Source: Rouxiella badensis
GTDB taxonomy: Bacteria; Pseudomonadota; Gammaproteobacteria; Enterobacterales; Enterobacteriaceae
Reading direction: 5' to 3'
DNA length: 62,241 nt
NCBI RefSeq assembly: GCF_002093665.1
Contig: NZ_MRWE01000032.1
Location: 1-62,241, forward strand
The position numbers were made by a program, and so were the translations under genes. How positions within the stretch are numbered: position 1 is the first letter of the stretch; each line of letters opens with the position of its first letter. Positions 45,849-55,891 of this stretch are shown here, one piece after another. Under the pieces are notes generated by a model. It searched no databases, was not told the DNA's origin, and saw nothing but the letters and a program-made list of their open reading frames with translations.

Positions 45849-47969
45849 TTATTTTTCCTCGCCGGCATGAGTGAGCAGCCAGCAGTTGTGAATTTGGCGG
45901 TTACGGGCAAAATCCTGAGACAGCGTTTGGCCGGTTATCTCTTTTGCATTCAGACCCAGCTTGCTCAGACCCTCAAGATCCATCTGGAATCCGCGTTTGT
46001 TGTTAGAGAACATAATGGTGCCGTTGCGACGTAAAATGCGCTTGAGATCTTTCATCAGCGCCAAATGGTCGCGCTGCACGTCAAAACTTTCGGCCATACG
46101 TTTCGAGTTGGAGAACGTCGGAGGATCGATGAAGATCACGTCAAACTGTTCATCGGCGTTACTCATCCATGACAGGCAATCCGCCTGAATCAGACGATGC
46201 TGGCGACCCGTCAGGCCGTTGGCACGCAGGTTTTTCTCTGCCCACTCGAGATAGGTACGCGACATATCTACTGTGGTGGTGCTGCGCGCGCCGCCGAGAC
46301 CGGCGTGTACGCTTGCGGTACCGGTGTAAGCAAACAGGTTAAGGAAGTCTTTTCCTTTACTCATTTCGCCCAGCATCTTGCGGGCAATACGGTGGTCCAG
46401 GAACAGGCCTGTATCGAGATAGTCGGTCAGGTTAACCCAGAATTTGGCCCCAAACTCTTCGACCATCAGGAACTCGCCCTTCTGCGCCAGCTTCTCGTAC
46501 TGGCTGGTGCCTTTCTGGCGCTCGCGCGTTTTCAGCACCAACTGGTTGGATGAAATATCCAGCACCGACAGCGTGGCATTGATCACGTCAAACAGACGCT
46601 GACGCGCCTTTTGCGCATCAATCGTTTTCGGTGGCGCATATTCCTGTACCACAATTTTGCTGCCGTAGCGGTCAACCGCCACGTTGTATTCTGGCAAGTC
46701 GGCGTCATACAGACGGTAGCACTCAATGCCCTGCTGCTTCGCCCACTTTTCCAATTTCTTAACATTTTTACGCAGTCGGTTAGCGAAATCTTCGGCAATC
46801 TGCGCCCCTGCTGTGCCTTGAGGATTCTCTGCCAGCTGGTAGTTCTTCTGCACACATTCGAGCGGACCGTTCTTCGCCTTGAATTGACGATCGGCGCGCA
46901 GCTGCAGACAGCTCAACAGCTCCGGCGAGGCGCTAAACAGAGAAAGCTGCCAACCGCCGAACTGCGTCTTGGCGATGCGACCCAGCAGGTTATGCAGGGC
47001 AATCAGCGCCGGTTCGCTCTCGAGACGTTCGCCGTAAGGCGGGTTGCTGATGAGCGTACCTACCGGGCCTTCCGGCAGAGGATTTTTCAGCTTGCCGACT
47101 TCTGCCGCGTCAAAGCTAATGAGCTCGGCCACGCCTGCACGACGGGCGTTGGACCGCGCCATCTCGATGACACGACGGTCGATATCAGAACCGAAGAAGC
47201 GAGAAGGGGTTTCCTGAATCGCGCGGCGCGTACGCACCTGTGCTTCAGTGGTCAGTTCACGCCACAGCGCTTCATCAAATTTAGACCAGGCGGTAAAGCC
47301 CCAATGCTGACGATGCAGACCCGGCGCACGATCGCCCGCGATCATCGCCGCTTCGATAAGCAGCGTACCGGAACCACACATCGGATCGACCATCGGTGTC
47401 CCGACCTGCCAGCCGGAACGCATCACGATCGCGGCTGCCAGGTTCTCTTTCAACGGAGCCTGACCGGTCAGATCACGGTAGCCACGCTGATGCAGACCTT
47501 CGCCGCTGAGATCCAGCGCAACGCTTGCAGTATCACGCTGCAAGAAGACGTTGACACGAATATCAGGCTGCTGTTTTGCGACGTTTGGACGCTGGTCAAT
47601 CTTGCGGGTGAAGCTGTCGACGATGGCATCTTTAACCTTCAACGCGCCGTACTGGCTGTTGCGGATCTCGTCATTCAGGCCGCTGAAGTGCACGGCGAAG
47701 GTTTTTTCTACGCCGAAGATAGACGGCCAGTCAATTGCCATCACGCCCAGATAAAGGTCGAGATCGCTATGAACTTTAAATTCATTTAATGGAAGAAGGA
47801 TGCGTGATGCCAGTCGGCTCCAGAGCAGACTCTTGTACATCAGGCGATCGTCGCCCTCAAAATGCACTCCCCCCTGCACCACTTTGCAGGCCTGCGCACC
47901 CAGCGTTTCAAGTTCGCTTTTTAATAGTTCTTCCAATCCACGCGCCGTGCTGGCAAACAAAGAGTTCAT
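45849..47969 (-). CDS. rlmL: Bifunctional 23S rRNA methyltransferase RlmKL
   Basis: One polypeptide with two activities: m2G2445 formation by the N-terminal half and m7G2069 by the C-terminal half of 23S rRNA. The 706 residues contain a THUMP domain (about 45-155), the first Rossmann methyltransferase with [15 protein letters not shown] and the SNPPYGERL catalytic motif, and the second with [20 protein letters not shown] and [11 protein letters not shown]. Length agrees with E. coli RlmL (702). Confidence 0.96.
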   Translation of the reverse strand: MNSLFASTARGLEELLKSELETLGAQACKVVQGGVHFEGDDRLMYKSLLWSRLASRILLPLNEFKVHSDLDLYLGVMAIDWPSIFGVEKTFAVHFSGLNDEIRNSQYGALKVKDAIVDSFTRKIDQRPNVAKQQPDIRVNVFLQRDTASVALDLSGEGLHQRGYRDLTGQAPLKENLAAAIVMRSGWQVGTPMVDPMCGSGTLLIEAAMIAGDRAPGLHRQHWGFTAWSKFDEALWRELTTEAQVRTRRAIQETPSRFFGSDIDRRVIEMARSNARRAGVAELISFDAAEVGKLKNPLPEGPVGTLISNPPYGERLESEPALIALHNLLGRIAKTQFGGWQLSLFSASPELLSCLQLRADRQFKAKNGPLECVQKNYQLAENPQGTAGAQIAEDFANRLRKNVKKLEKWAKQQGIECYRLYDADLPEYNVAVDRYGSKIVVQEYAPPKTIDAQKARQRLFDVINATLSVLDISSNQLVLKTRERQKGTSQYEKLAQKGEFLMVEEFGAKFWVNLTDYLDTGLFLDHRIARKMLGEMSKGKDFLNLFAYTGTASVHAGLGGARSTTTVDMSRTYLEWAEKNLRANGLTGRQHRLIQADCLSWMSNADEQFDVIFIDPPTFSNSKRMAESFDVQRDHLALMKDLKRILRRNGTIMFSNNKRGFQMDLEGLSKLGLNAKEITGQTLSQDFARNRQIHNCWLLTHAGEEK

Positions 47970-48208
47970 ATTGACGTAATCACCTAGAAGTTATTTCCTA
48001 CAATTAAAAACAGCCCTACCCATCAATCAGGCAAGGAGTGCCCTGAGTTCCTGACGTGAAGATTCAAGTTCTGCGGACAAAAGAGCGCGCATTATAGCTA
48101 ATACTGCAAGATTGTCATAAAGTCTCTGGTTACTATTCAAAAAGAGACCTATCCCGCATCATAAGCATCCTGTTAAAGGTCTGCTGATGGCGCGGCCTGG
48201 AGCCCAAA

Positions 48209-49315
48209 GTGATTACCCTGTCGAGATTATACGTTCACCCCGTCAAGTCCATGCGCGGTCTGCAACTGTCGCATGCTCAGGTTACAGCCAGTGGCTTGGC
48301 CTTCGATCGCCTCTTTATGCTAACCGACCCGCAGGGAAAGTTTATTACCGCCCGAAAAGACTCCCAACTGGTTCAGTTTACGCCCGCTTTGCTCCCCGAT
48401 GGATTAATTTTAACCTCTCCCGATGGAAGCGAAAGCGTCTGTATAAAATTCAGCGACTTCAATCCACAGCCGCTGGAGACCGAGGTGTGGGGCAGCCATT
48501 TCACCGCCCTGACTGCGCCAAAAAATATCAACCAATGGCTGAGTGGCTATCTTAAACGCGAGGTTGAGATGCGCTGGGTCGGACCCGAGTTGACTCGTCG
48601 CGTTAAGAATCAGCCCCAGGTACCGCTCTCCTTCGCCGACGGCTTTCCTTATTTACTCATTAATGAAGCCTCGCTGCACGACCTAAAGCAACGCTGTCCG
48701 GCCAGCGTGAAGCTCGAACAGTTTCGCCCTAATCTGGTCGTTACCAGCGCTGAGGCCTATGCCGAAGACACCTGGAAAACCATTCGCGTCGGCAGCGTTA
48801 TTTTTGATTTGGTAAAACCCTGTAGCCGCTGCGTGCTGATCACCATCAGCACCGAACGCGGCAGAAAGCATCCCGCCGGTGAACCACTTAAAACGCTGCA
48901 AGGTTATCGCACTTCTGAAACCGGCAGCATCGATTTCGGGCAGAACATGATTGCGCGAAACGAGGGCATTATTCGGGCCGGCGACAGTGTAGAAGTGCTG
49001 GCAACCCACCCTGCCCGTGTCTATCGCGCCGGCGACGTGCTGGAGAAGGTCTCTCTGTCGCAGACGGCCGCACAGGAGGTCGCCATTACTTATCAGGGCA
49101 CCGCTTTCAAGGGGAACAATCAACAAGTCCTGTTGGAACAGCTTGAACAACAGGGATTTATCATCCCTTATTCGTGTCGTGCGGGAATCTGCGGGAGCTG
49201 CAAACTAAACGTGATCGAGGGCGAAGTGACGGCATTAACGTCCAGCGCCATCGGCAAACAGGGCAAGATCCTCTCGTGCAGCTGCGTTCCGGTGACGGAT
49301 TTAATATTGGAATAA
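48209..49315 (+). CDS. ycbX: YcbX, MOSC and 2Fe-2S domain protein
   Basis: Molybdenum-cofactor-dependent protein that detoxifies N-hydroxylated bases such as 6-hydroxylaminopurine. The 368-residue product has an N-terminal beta-barrel ([12 protein letters not shown]), the MOSC domain ([24 protein letters not shown], and the Moco cysteine in KPCSRCVL), and a C-terminal plant-type ferredoxin domain with C-x4-C-x2-C (CRAGICGSC) and a fourth cysteine near the end (LSCSC). It starts at GTG 48209 with GGAG upstream. Confidence 0.94.
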   Translation: MITLSRLYVHPVKSMRGLQLSHAQVTASGLAFDRLFMLTDPQGKFITARKDSQLVQFTPALLPDGLILTSPDGSESVCIKFSDFNPQPLETEVWGSHFTALTAPKNINQWLSGYLKREVEMRWVGPELTRRVKNQPQVPLSFADGFPYLLINEASLHDLKQRCPASVKLEQFRPNLVVTSAEAYAEDTWKTIRVGSVIFDLVKPCSRCVLITISTERGRKHPAGEPLKTLQGYRTSETGSIDFGQNMIARNEGIIRAGDSVEVLATHPARVYRAGDVLEKVSLSQTAAQEVAITYQGTAFKGNNQQVLLEQLEQQGFIIPYSCRAGICGSCKLNVIEGEVTALTSSAIGKQGKILSCSCVPVTDLILE

Positions 49316-49352
49316 AAAGGCTATAAAAATAAAGAAACGTGGGGTTGAGAAA

Positions 49353-49895
49353 TTACACAGCCCTGTCGTAAATATTTTCCGAAGCAATAGAAATTGGCAT
49401 TAAGCGATCGTGCATCACTTTAATCGCATCGCCTAAAACCATGCCGCGACCGGCTACGGTCAGACGCTCCTGTGCCAGCAAGCACAGACTGGCGTTATCA
49501 CCAGACTCTACCACCAGCAGCGTTGCCTGCTCGCCGGACTCCGTCACGCTGACGCTGGCAAGCTGGCCATTATCGGGCTGGAAAGGACGATGCTGCTGAG
49601 TAAAATGCCAGCTCTTTGGCATCAGCGGTTTCAGGAAACGATAAGCGACCAAAGCATTAAGTACTAATTCGGCACGATGTTCAGCAGCCAATTTAATTTT
49701 CTTGCACTGCTCTTCGAAGTCGAAATAGAGCGCCGCATCATCAACGCAAAAAGTGGTTTCGGCAAACGCGTCGGGGGTCAGCATTTTAGCAGGAAAACGA
49801 GAACGGAAAATCATGCCATTGGCTAGGTCCAACATCAGTCGGTCATGTTCAGCGTCAAAATACCAACGCCAATTATCATCAGGTTTGATTTTCAT
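49353..49895 (-). CDS. zapC: Cell division protein ZapC
   Basis: Cytoplasmic FtsZ-binding protein that promotes lateral bundling of FtsZ filaments. The 180-residue product begins [22 protein letters not shown], with conserved [12 protein letters not shown] and [14 protein letters not shown]. Length equals E. coli ZapC. It is converging with ycbX and downstream of pyrD, with about 200 bp and a hairpin between. Confidence 0.94.
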   Translation of the reverse strand: MKIKPDDNWRWYFDAEHDRLMLDLANGMIFRSRFPAKMLTPDAFAETTFCVDDAALYFDFEEQCKKIKLAAEHRAELVLNALVAYRFLKPLMPKSWHFTQQHRPFQPDNGQLASVSVTESGEQATLLVVESGDNASLCLLAQERLTVAGRGMVLGDAIKVMHDRLMPISIASENIYDRAV

Positions 49896-50040
49896 TTCGT
49901 TATCCTATTGTCCATTGCCCAACGTTAACATTATTCTCGGTAACCTCTATATAGGACAAATCGCAGGTTAGCCTTGCCGCAAGAGAGATAATGACTGGGG
50001 TAGTACATTAAATGCTCAGTTAAGAAAATATAAACGAGGC

Positions 50041-50061
50041 CGGGGCAGAAATAAAGCCCCG
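50041..50061 (-). terminator. Hairpin between pyrD and zapC
   Basis: CGGGGC / GCCCCG stem. On the minus strand it is followed by a weak T-rich stretch (GTTTATATTT), so it may be a partial terminator of pyrD. Confidence 0.4.
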
Positions 50062-50097
50062 ACCAAGCTTTGTTTGCAAAATTAGTGTGAGCAGTAA

Positions 50098-51108
50098 CTA
50101 TATATGCATCAGAATATTTTTAATCAGCTGCGGGCCGTGATAGATAAACCCGGAATAGATTTGAATTAACGATGCACCCGCCGCCATTTTTTCACGCGCG
50201 GAGGTTAATGAATCAATGCCGCCGACGCCGATAATTGGCATCGCGCCTTTAAGTTCTGCGGACAGCATGCGGATAATCTGGGTGCTTTGCATTTGCACCG
50301 GACGGCCGCTCAATCCGCCCGCCTCGTCGCCATAATTCAGACCAGCAACCAAATTACGCTCCAGTGTGGTATTGGTCGCAATAACGCCATCCATATTATG
50401 ACGGACCAGACTGTCGGCTATTTGGATCAACTCTTCTTGAGAAAGATCTGGTGCGATCTTCACCGCCACCGGCACATATTTCTGATGACGCTGCTGAAGT
50501 TCGAGCTGCTTATTCTTGATGGAACCGAGCAGATCGTCAAGCGCTTCACCATATTGCAGGGTACGCAGTCCCGGAGTGTTCGGCGAAGAGATATTAATAG
50601 CGATATAACCGGCATAAGGATAAACCTTCTCCATGCAGATTAAATAATCGTCTTTGCCGTTCTCGACCGGGGTGTCTTTATTCTTGCCGATATTAATACC
50701 GAGCACGCCACCGAAGTGTGATTTCTTGACGTTATTGACTAAATTATCGACGCCGTGGTTGTTAAACCCCATGCGGTTAATTATGCCTTCGGCCTCAACC
50801 ACGCGGAACATTCTCGGCTTGGGATTACCGTCCTGCGCACGCGGCGTTACGGTACCCACTTCAACGAATCCAAACCCCATCGCACCAAAGGCGTCGATAC
50901 ATTCCCCGTTTTTATCCAGACCTGCGGCCAGACCCAGCGGGTTCTTGAAGTTCAGTCCCATGCAGGTAACCGGCTTGCTCGGCACCGATTGGCGAATCAG
51001 AAACTCGAACGGCGAACCGGAGAGGCGGCTGAGTTGGCGAAACGTTAATTCATGCGCGCGCTCTGGATCGAGCTGGAAAAGTGCTTTCCTAACGAAGGGA
51101 TAATACAT
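50098..51108 (-). CDS. pyrD: Dihydroorotate dehydrogenase (quinone)
   Basis: Class 2, membrane-associated FMN enzyme oxidising dihydroorotate to orotate with quinone, the fourth step of de novo UMP synthesis. The 336-residue product has the class 2 N-terminal membrane-binding helices ([21 protein letters not shown]), the FMN-barrel [11 protein letters not shown], catalytic serine in [12 protein letters not shown], and the FMN phosphate site [10 protein letters not shown] PurR box and a short C-rich leader precede it. Confidence 0.97.
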   Translation of the reverse strand: MYYPFVRKALFQLDPERAHELTFRQLSRLSGSPFEFLIRQSVPSKPVTCMGLNFKNPLGLAAGLDKNGECIDAFGAMGFGFVEVGTVTPRAQDGNPKPRMFRVVEAEGIINRMGFNNHGVDNLVNNVKKSHFGGVLGINIGKNKDTPVENGKDDYLICMEKVYPYAGYIAINISSPNTPGLRTLQYGEALDDLLGSIKNKQLELQQRHQKYVPVAVKIAPDLSQEELIQIADSLVRHNMDGVIATNTTLERNLVAGLNYGDEAGGLSGRPVQMQSTQIIRMLSAELKGAMPIIGVGGIDSLTSAREKMAAGASLIQIYSGFIYHGPQLIKNILMHI

Positions 51109-51159
51109 GGATTCTCCTGAGGTCCCGGTGGCTAATGGCTGGTGGCCAGTCGGGGCGGT

Positions 51160-51188
51160 ATTATCGGCTAAGCCATCACTAATTGGAA
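51160..51188 (-). promoter_or_regulatory. Candidate pyrD promoter
   Basis: Minus-strand TTCCAA, 17-bp spacer, GATAAT, then ACCGCCCCG at the start region. In E. coli pyrD the choice of start base within such a C/G stretch senses CTP; the same logic is possible here. Confidence 0.5.
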
Positions 51189-51215
51189 TTGATTCCCGTC
51201 AAAAATCGGTAATCC

Positions 51216-51231
51216 AGGCAAACGTTTTCTT
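51216..51231. promoter_or_regulatory. PurR box upstream of pyrD
   Basis: AGGCAAACGTTTTCTT agrees at every defined position with the PurR consensus AnGCAAnCGnTTnCnT. pyrD is a PurR target in E. coli. Confidence 0.8.
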
Positions 51232-51372
51232 TTTGTTTTCTTCTTTAATACATCCACGTCACAGCAAATGCGCAAAGATTGGCTGATTTTCGGCTCATAT
51301 CCACTTTTGGTCTAAGAATTCCCGGAATTTAGATTTCCTGTCATAAGCTATCGCCTGTTAATTTAATCCAAA

Positions 51373-51411
51373 TTCTGAACAAATTTGTTGGTTATATAAC
51401 TTACAGTTATA
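51373..51411 (+). promoter_or_regulatory. ssu promoter region with inverted repeat
   Basis: TTCTGA (51373-51378), 16-bp spacer, TATAAC (51395-51400). A perfect inverted repeat TATAACT-TAC-AGTTATA covers 51395-51411 just before ssuE. In E. coli the ssu operon needs Cbl and CysB; no firm binding site could be assigned. Confidence 0.45.
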
Positions 51412-51421
51412 AGGGAGCACA

Positions 51422-51997
51422 ATGAAAGTCATATCACTCGCAGGTAGCCCACGTCAGCCGTCACGTTCATCTGCCCTGCTTGCTCTCAGCGAACAGTGGC
51501 TCAGCGCCCGAGGCGTAGAAGTTGTGTCATACAGTCTGCAAGATTTCGCCGCCGAAGATTTGCTGTTTGCCAACTTTTCCAGCCCACAGTTAAAAGAACT
51601 GGTTGCTCAGTTGGAAACCGCCGATGGTCTGCTGATTGCTACCCCGGTGTATAAGGCTTCATTTTCCGGTGCACTGAAGACGCTGCTTGATCTGCTGCCC
51701 GAACGCGCACTCGAGCACAAGGTCGTGCTGCCACTGGCCACCGCCGGTTCAACGGGCCACATGCTGGCGATCGATTACGCACTCAAGCCGGTATTAAGCG
51801 CGCTGAAAGCGCAGGAAGTGCTACAGGGCGTATTTGCCCACGACAAGCTGGTCGGCCAATACCAGAGTTTCCCGGCAGAACTGGAAGAAGAATTACAGGC
51901 GCGTCTGGATGATTCGTTGGAAACGTTTCTTGCGGCATTAGGCCATCGCCATTCGCTGGCTATCGCTCGCGCAAAACGTCAACACGCTCACGCTTAA
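51422..51997 (+). CDS. ssuE: NADPH-dependent FMN reductase SsuE
   Basis: Supplies FMNH2 to the monooxygenase SsuD. The 191-residue flavodoxin-like product begins with the FMN loop [18 protein letters not shown] and has the conserved [23 protein letters not shown] and [13 protein letters not shown] segments. First gene of the sulfonate-sulfur operon ssuEADCB; AGGGAG precedes the ATG. Confidence 0.95.
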   Translation: MKVISLAGSPRQPSRSSALLALSEQWLSARGVEVVSYSLQDFAAEDLLFANFSSPQLKELVAQLETADGLLIATPVYKASFSGALKTLLDLLPERALEHKVVLPLATAGSTGHMLAIDYALKPVLSALKAQEVLQGVFAHDKLVGQYQSFPAELEEELQARLDDSLETFLAALGHRHSLAIARAKRQHAHA

Positions 51998-52012
51998 TTG
52001 GAAAAAATTTTA

Positions 52013-53014
52013 ATGAATATTTTAGGTTCTCGTTTGCCTTCACTGTTGTCTTTGCAACCCAAGAAATGGCTGCCGCTGTTGGCTTTGACCCTCGGCCTGT
52101 CGAGCGTCGTTTCCGTTCAGGCAGAAGAAAAAGATCCGGCTGTGTTTCACATCGCTATCCAAAAAGGCTCCATCGGTCTGATTCTGGCACAGAGTCATCA
52201 CCTGCTGGAAAAACGTTTCCCGAACACCAAAATCACCTGGGATCAGTTCCCCGCTGGCCCGCAGATTCTTGAAGCGCTGAACGTTGGCAGCATCGACTTT
52301 GGCGGCACCGGCGACCTGCCGCCGCTGTTTGCCCAGGCCGCAGGCGCGGACTTGCTGTACGTCGGCTATCAGCCTCCACAGCCTAAGGCTGAAGTGATTC
52401 TGGTTCCGGAAAACAGCCCAATCAAGACCGTCGCCGACCTTAAAGGCCACACCGTAGCCTTCCAGAAAGGCTCAAGCTCGAACAATTTCGTGCTGCGTGC
52501 CCTGCAAAATGCCGGCCTGAAGTTTACCGATATCAAACCGATTAACCTTGCACCGTCTGATGCGCTGGCCGCCTTCCAGCAGCACGACGTCGACGCCTGG
52601 GCAATCTGGGACCCATACTATTCTGCGGCCTTCAATCACGGCGGTGCTCGTGTGCTGCTCGACGGCACCACGCTAAACCAGACCGGCGCTTTTTATCTTG
52701 CACCGCGTAAGTTTACCGAAGCGCATCCACAGTTTATCTCTGAAGTCTTGCAGGTCCTGACGCAGGCCAATGGCCTGATCAAAACCGAGCAACAGCAGAG
52801 TATTCAGCTGTTGGCGAAATCTACCGGCCTGCCGGAAAAGGTCATCGCCACCTATTTCACTCATCTGCCGGACGATGAAACCATTCGCCCCGTTGATGAC
52901 AAAACCGAAAAACTGCAACAGGCAACCGCAGATTTATTCTATGCGAACCATCTGCTGCCGAAGCCGGTCGAGATCAAGGATCGCATCTGGCATGCACCTG
53001 CCGCCGCGCAATAA
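52013..53014 (+). CDS. ssuA: Aliphatic sulfonate-binding protein SsuA
   Basis: Periplasmic solute-binding component of the sulfonate ABC importer. With the ATG at 52013 it has 333 residues. The hydrophobic signal peptide probably ends SVQA before EEKDP. The mature protein shows the SsuA pattern IAIQKGSIGLILAQS, NVGSIDFGGTGDLPPLFAQA and VAFQKGSSSNNFVLRAL, with DAWAIWDPYYSAA later. A TTG start right after the ssuE stop is possible but less likely. Confidence 0.95.
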   Translation: MNILGSRLPSLLSLQPKKWLPLLALTLGLSSVVSVQAEEKDPAVFHIAIQKGSIGLILAQSHHLLEKRFPNTKITWDQFPAGPQILEALNVGSIDFGGTGDLPPLFAQAAGADLLYVGYQPPQPKAEVILVPENSPIKTVADLKGHTVAFQKGSSSNNFVLRALQNAGLKFTDIKPINLAPSDALAAFQQHDVDAWAIWDPYYSAAFNHGGARVLLDGTTLNQTGAFYLAPRKFTEAHPQFISEVLQVLTQANGLIKTEQQQSIQLLAKSTGLPEKVIATYFTHLPDDETIRPVDDKTEKLQQATADLFYANHLLPKPVEIKDRIWHAPAAAQ

Positions 53015-53089
53015 GACTGTTTCATAAAATTATTTCAATAACTCACATTGCTGCTTCACCGTACGCGGTGAATTAAAGAGGAATATCAC

Positions 53090-54244
53090 ATGAGTCTGAA
53101 CGTATTTTGGTTTTTACCTACCCACGGCGATGGCCATTATCTCGGTACCGATGAAGGTGCGCGCGTGGTCGACCACGGTTATTTGCAGCAAATTGCCCAA
53201 GCGGTTGATCGTCTTGGCTTTGGCGGCGTACTGATCCCGACCGGTCGCTCATGCGAAGACTCATGGCTGGTTGCCGCCTCGCTGATTTCCGTTACCCAGA
53301 AACTGAAGTTTTTGGTTGCGCTGCGTCCCGGTATTATTTCTCCGACGCTGGCAGCACGTCAGGCAGCGACGCTGGACCGCCTGTCCAACGGCCGTGCGCT
53401 GTTTAACCTGGTGACCGGTGGCGATCCGTCCGAGTTGGAAGCCGAAGGCCTGTTCCTCAATCACGAAGAACGTTACGAAGCGTCGGCAGAATTCGCCCAC
53501 ATTTGGCGCAAAGTGCTGGAAGGCGAAACGGTGAACTTTGAAGGCAAACATCTGAAGGTCAAGAACGCCAGCCTGCTGCACCCGCCGGTACAAACGCCGC
53601 GCCCTCCGCTTTATTTCGGCGGTTCGTCCGAGGCCGCCCAAGACTTGGCCGGCGAACAGGTGGAACTTTATCTGACCTGGGGTGAACCGCTGGAGCAGGT
53701 AAAAGAAAAGATTGCTCAGGTGCGGGCCAAAGCCGCCAAACACGGCCGTACCGTAAGATTCGGCATCCGTCTGCACGTCATTGTGCGCGAAACGACCGAA
53801 GAAGCGTGGAAAGCGGCAGAGCGTCTGATTGCCAATATTGACGACGAAACCATTGCCCGCGCCCAGGCTAAACTGACCAGCACCGACTCGGTTGGCCAGC
53901 ATCGTATGGCCGCGCTGCACGGCGGTAACCGTGACAAACTGGAAATTGCGCCTAACCTGTGGGCAGGCATCGGTCTGGTTCGCAGCGGCGCAGGTACCGC
54001 GCTGGTCGGCGATGGCCCAACGGTTGCGGCAAGGATGCAGGAATATGCCGACCTCGGCATCGACACCTTTATTTTCTCAGGTTATCCACACCTGGAAGAA
54101 GCCTATCGCGTGGCTGAACTGCTGTTCCCACACCTTGATTTGGCAAAAGAAGATAGCAGCGTTACCCCACTGCGCCGTAGGATTGAACCGCGTGGGGAAT
54201 TGGTCGCCCACGAATTTGTGTCCAAGCGCGCTGTGAAAAGTTAA
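53090..54244 (+). CDS. ssuD: FMNH2-dependent alkanesulfonate monooxygenase SsuD
   Basis: Luciferase-like enzyme that splits C2 to C10 alkanesulfonates into aldehyde and sulfite, using FMNH2 from SsuE. The 384-residue product has the family's [14 protein letters not shown] start with the conserved histidine, [15 protein letters not shown] with the active-site cysteine, [19 protein letters not shown], and the late arginine loop ([17 protein letters not shown]). Length agrees with E. coli SsuD (381). Confidence 0.96.
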   Translation: MSLNVFWFLPTHGDGHYLGTDEGARVVDHGYLQQIAQAVDRLGFGGVLIPTGRSCEDSWLVAASLISVTQKLKFLVALRPGIISPTLAARQAATLDRLSNGRALFNLVTGGDPSELEAEGLFLNHEERYEASAEFAHIWRKVLEGETVNFEGKHLKVKNASLLHPPVQTPRPPLYFGGSSEAAQDLAGEQVELYLTWGEPLEQVKEKIAQVRAKAAKHGRTVRFGIRLHVIVRETTEEAWKAAERLIANIDDETIARAQAKLTSTDSVGQHRMAALHGGNRDKLEIAPNLWAGIGLVRSGAGTALVGDGPTVAARMQEYADLGIDTFIFSGYPHLEEAYRVAELLFPHLDLAKEDSSVTPLRRRIEPRGELVAHEFVSKRAVKS

Positions 54245-54254
54245 GGAAAGCATC

Positions 54255-55049
54255 ATGAGCAACAAGACTGAACGTTGGATAAACCGCATTAGCCCCTGGT
54301 TTTTACCGGTGGTATTACTCGCCAGCTGGCAGTTGGCGGTACAGGTAGGCTGGTTGTCGAACCGTATCCTGCCTTCGCCGAGTGCGGTCGTCGAAGCCTT
54401 CTGGACGCTGGCGAAATCCGGTGACCTGTGGCAGAACCTGAAAATCAGCACCTTCAGGGCGCTGACCGGCTTTGTCATCGGCGGCAGCATCGGTCTGTTG
54501 CTCGGCTTTATTACCGGCCTGTCGCGCTGGGGTGAGCGCCTGCTGGACAGCTCAATGCAGATGTTGCGTAACATTCCGCATCTGGCGCTGATCCCGCTGG
54601 TTATCCTGTGGTTCGGTATTGATGAATCGGCGAAGATTTTCCTGGTGGCGCTGGGAACGTTGTTCCCGATTTATCTCAACACCTACCACGGTATTCGCAA
54701 TATTGACCGTGGACTGCTGGAGATGTCTCGCAGCTACGGGTTATCTGGATTCCCGCTGTTTTATCAGGTGGTGTTGCCGGGCGCGCTGCCGTCAATTATG
54801 GTCGGCGTGCGTTTCGCACTGGGCTTCATGTGGCTCACGCTTATTGTGGCGGAGACGATTTCCGCAAACTCCGGCATCGGTTATCTGGCGATGAACGCCC
54901 GCGAATTCCTGCAAACCGACGTCGTCGTAGTGGCCATCATCCTGTATGCCATCCTCGGTAAACTGGCCGATATCGTGGCGCGTTCGCTTGAACATGTCTG
55001 GTTGCGCTGGCATCCAGCCTACCAGAAAAAACAAGGAGAAACCGCATGA
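54255..55049 (+). CDS. ssuC: Aliphatic sulfonate ABC permease SsuC
   Basis: Inner-membrane permease of the sulfonate importer, 264 residues with about six membrane segments. The EAA-type cytoplasmic loop that docks on SsuB is [26 protein letters not shown] (the conserved part [11 protein letters not shown]...LPGALPS). It starts 10 bp after ssuD and overlaps ssuB by 4 bp. Confidence 0.95.
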   Translation: MSNKTERWINRISPWFLPVVLLASWQLAVQVGWLSNRILPSPSAVVEAFWTLAKSGDLWQNLKISTFRALTGFVIGGSIGLLLGFITGLSRWGERLLDSSMQMLRNIPHLALIPLVILWFGIDESAKIFLVALGTLFPIYLNTYHGIRNIDRGLLEMSRSYGLSGFPLFYQVVLPGALPSIMVGVRFALGFMWLTLIVAETISANSGIGYLAMNAREFLQTDVVVVAIILYAILGKLADIVARSLEHVWLRWHPAYQKKQGETA

Positions 55050-55819
55050 GTGAACCGACTCGCATTCCGCAAGGTACGCCGGTAACGCTGGCGGGCATTG
55101 TTAAAAATTACGGCAACCGTACGGTGCTTAAAGACATCAATCTGCGTATTTCTCCAGGGCAATTTGTCGCCGTAGTTGGCCGCAGCGGCTGCGGTAAAAG
55201 TACCCTGCTGCGCCTGTTGGCCGGTCTGGAAAAAAGCAGCAGCGGCGATCTGCTTAGCGGCAGTGCGCAGCTCAGCCAGGTCAGCGACGATACGCGTCTG
55301 ATGTTTCAGGATGACCGTCTGCTGCCGTGGAAGAAAGTGATTGATAACGTTGGTCTTGGCCTCAAAGGCAAGTGGCGTGAGGCCGCCATGGCGGCACTGG
55401 AAGAGGTCGGTCTCGCCGACCGCGCCAATGAGTGGCCCGCCGCGCTGTCCGGCGGACAGAAACAGCGCGTTGCCTTGGCTCGCGCGCTGGTTCATCGCCC
55501 ACGCCTGTTGCTGCTCGATGAGCCATTGGGCGCATTGGATGCGCTGACTCGCATCGAAATGCAGAGTCTCATTGAACGTCTGTGGCAGCAGCACGGTTTT
55601 ACCGTCCTGCTGGTGACCCATGATGTAAGCGAAGCGGTGACCGTTGCCGACCGCGTTATTCTGATTGAGCAGGGTGAAATCGGTCTCGATTTGCAGGTCG
55701 ATCTGCCGCGTCCGCGCCGTCGTGGTTCCGTACGACTGGCCGAGTTGGAAGAACAGGTACTGGAAAGAGTACTGCGACCACAGCCTGTGAGCGCTGAAGT
55801 AAAACGCGCGCAGAGATAA
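55046..55819 (+). CDS. ssuB: Aliphatic sulfonate ABC transporter ATPase SsuB
   Basis: ATPase of the sulfonate importer, 257 residues. It carries Walker [11 protein letters not shown], the Q-loop [10 protein letters not shown], signature [15 protein letters not shown] and Walker [16 protein letters not shown], with the switch histidine in VTHDVSEAV. Last gene of ssuEADCB; its start overlaps the ssuC stop (ATGA). A bidirectional terminator separates it from pepN. Confidence 0.95.
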   Translation: MSEPTRIPQGTPVTLAGIVKNYGNRTVLKDINLRISPGQFVAVVGRSGCGKSTLLRLLAGLEKSSSGDLLSGSAQLSQVSDDTRLMFQDDRLLPWKKVIDNVGLGLKGKWREAAMAALEEVGLADRANEWPAALSGGQKQRVALARALVHRPRLLLLDEPLGALDALTRIEMQSLIERLWQQHGFTVLLVTHDVSEAVTVADRVILIEQGEIGLDLQVDLPRPRRRGSVRLAELEEQVLERVLRPQPVSAEVKRAQR

Positions 55820-55840
55820 CCCTTTTATCTTCCTCATAAA

Positions 55841-55875
55841 AAAGGGCGACATCACTGTCGCCCTTTTGTTTTTCA
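55841..55875. terminator. Bidirectional terminator between ssuB and pepN
   Basis: AAAAGGGCGACA, TCAC, TGTCGCCCTTTT: twelve-pair stem with A and T tracts, usable by both convergent genes. Confidence 0.92.
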
Positions 55876-55891
55876 ACCTTCAAATACGCGG

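Noticed and set aside
46611-47789. 392-codon open frame opposite rlmL
   Set aside because: Fully antisense to the conserved rlmL gene; no family resemblance. The same applies to long frames opposite leuA (5787-7055), uvrC (1532-2344) and pqiB (41218-42066).
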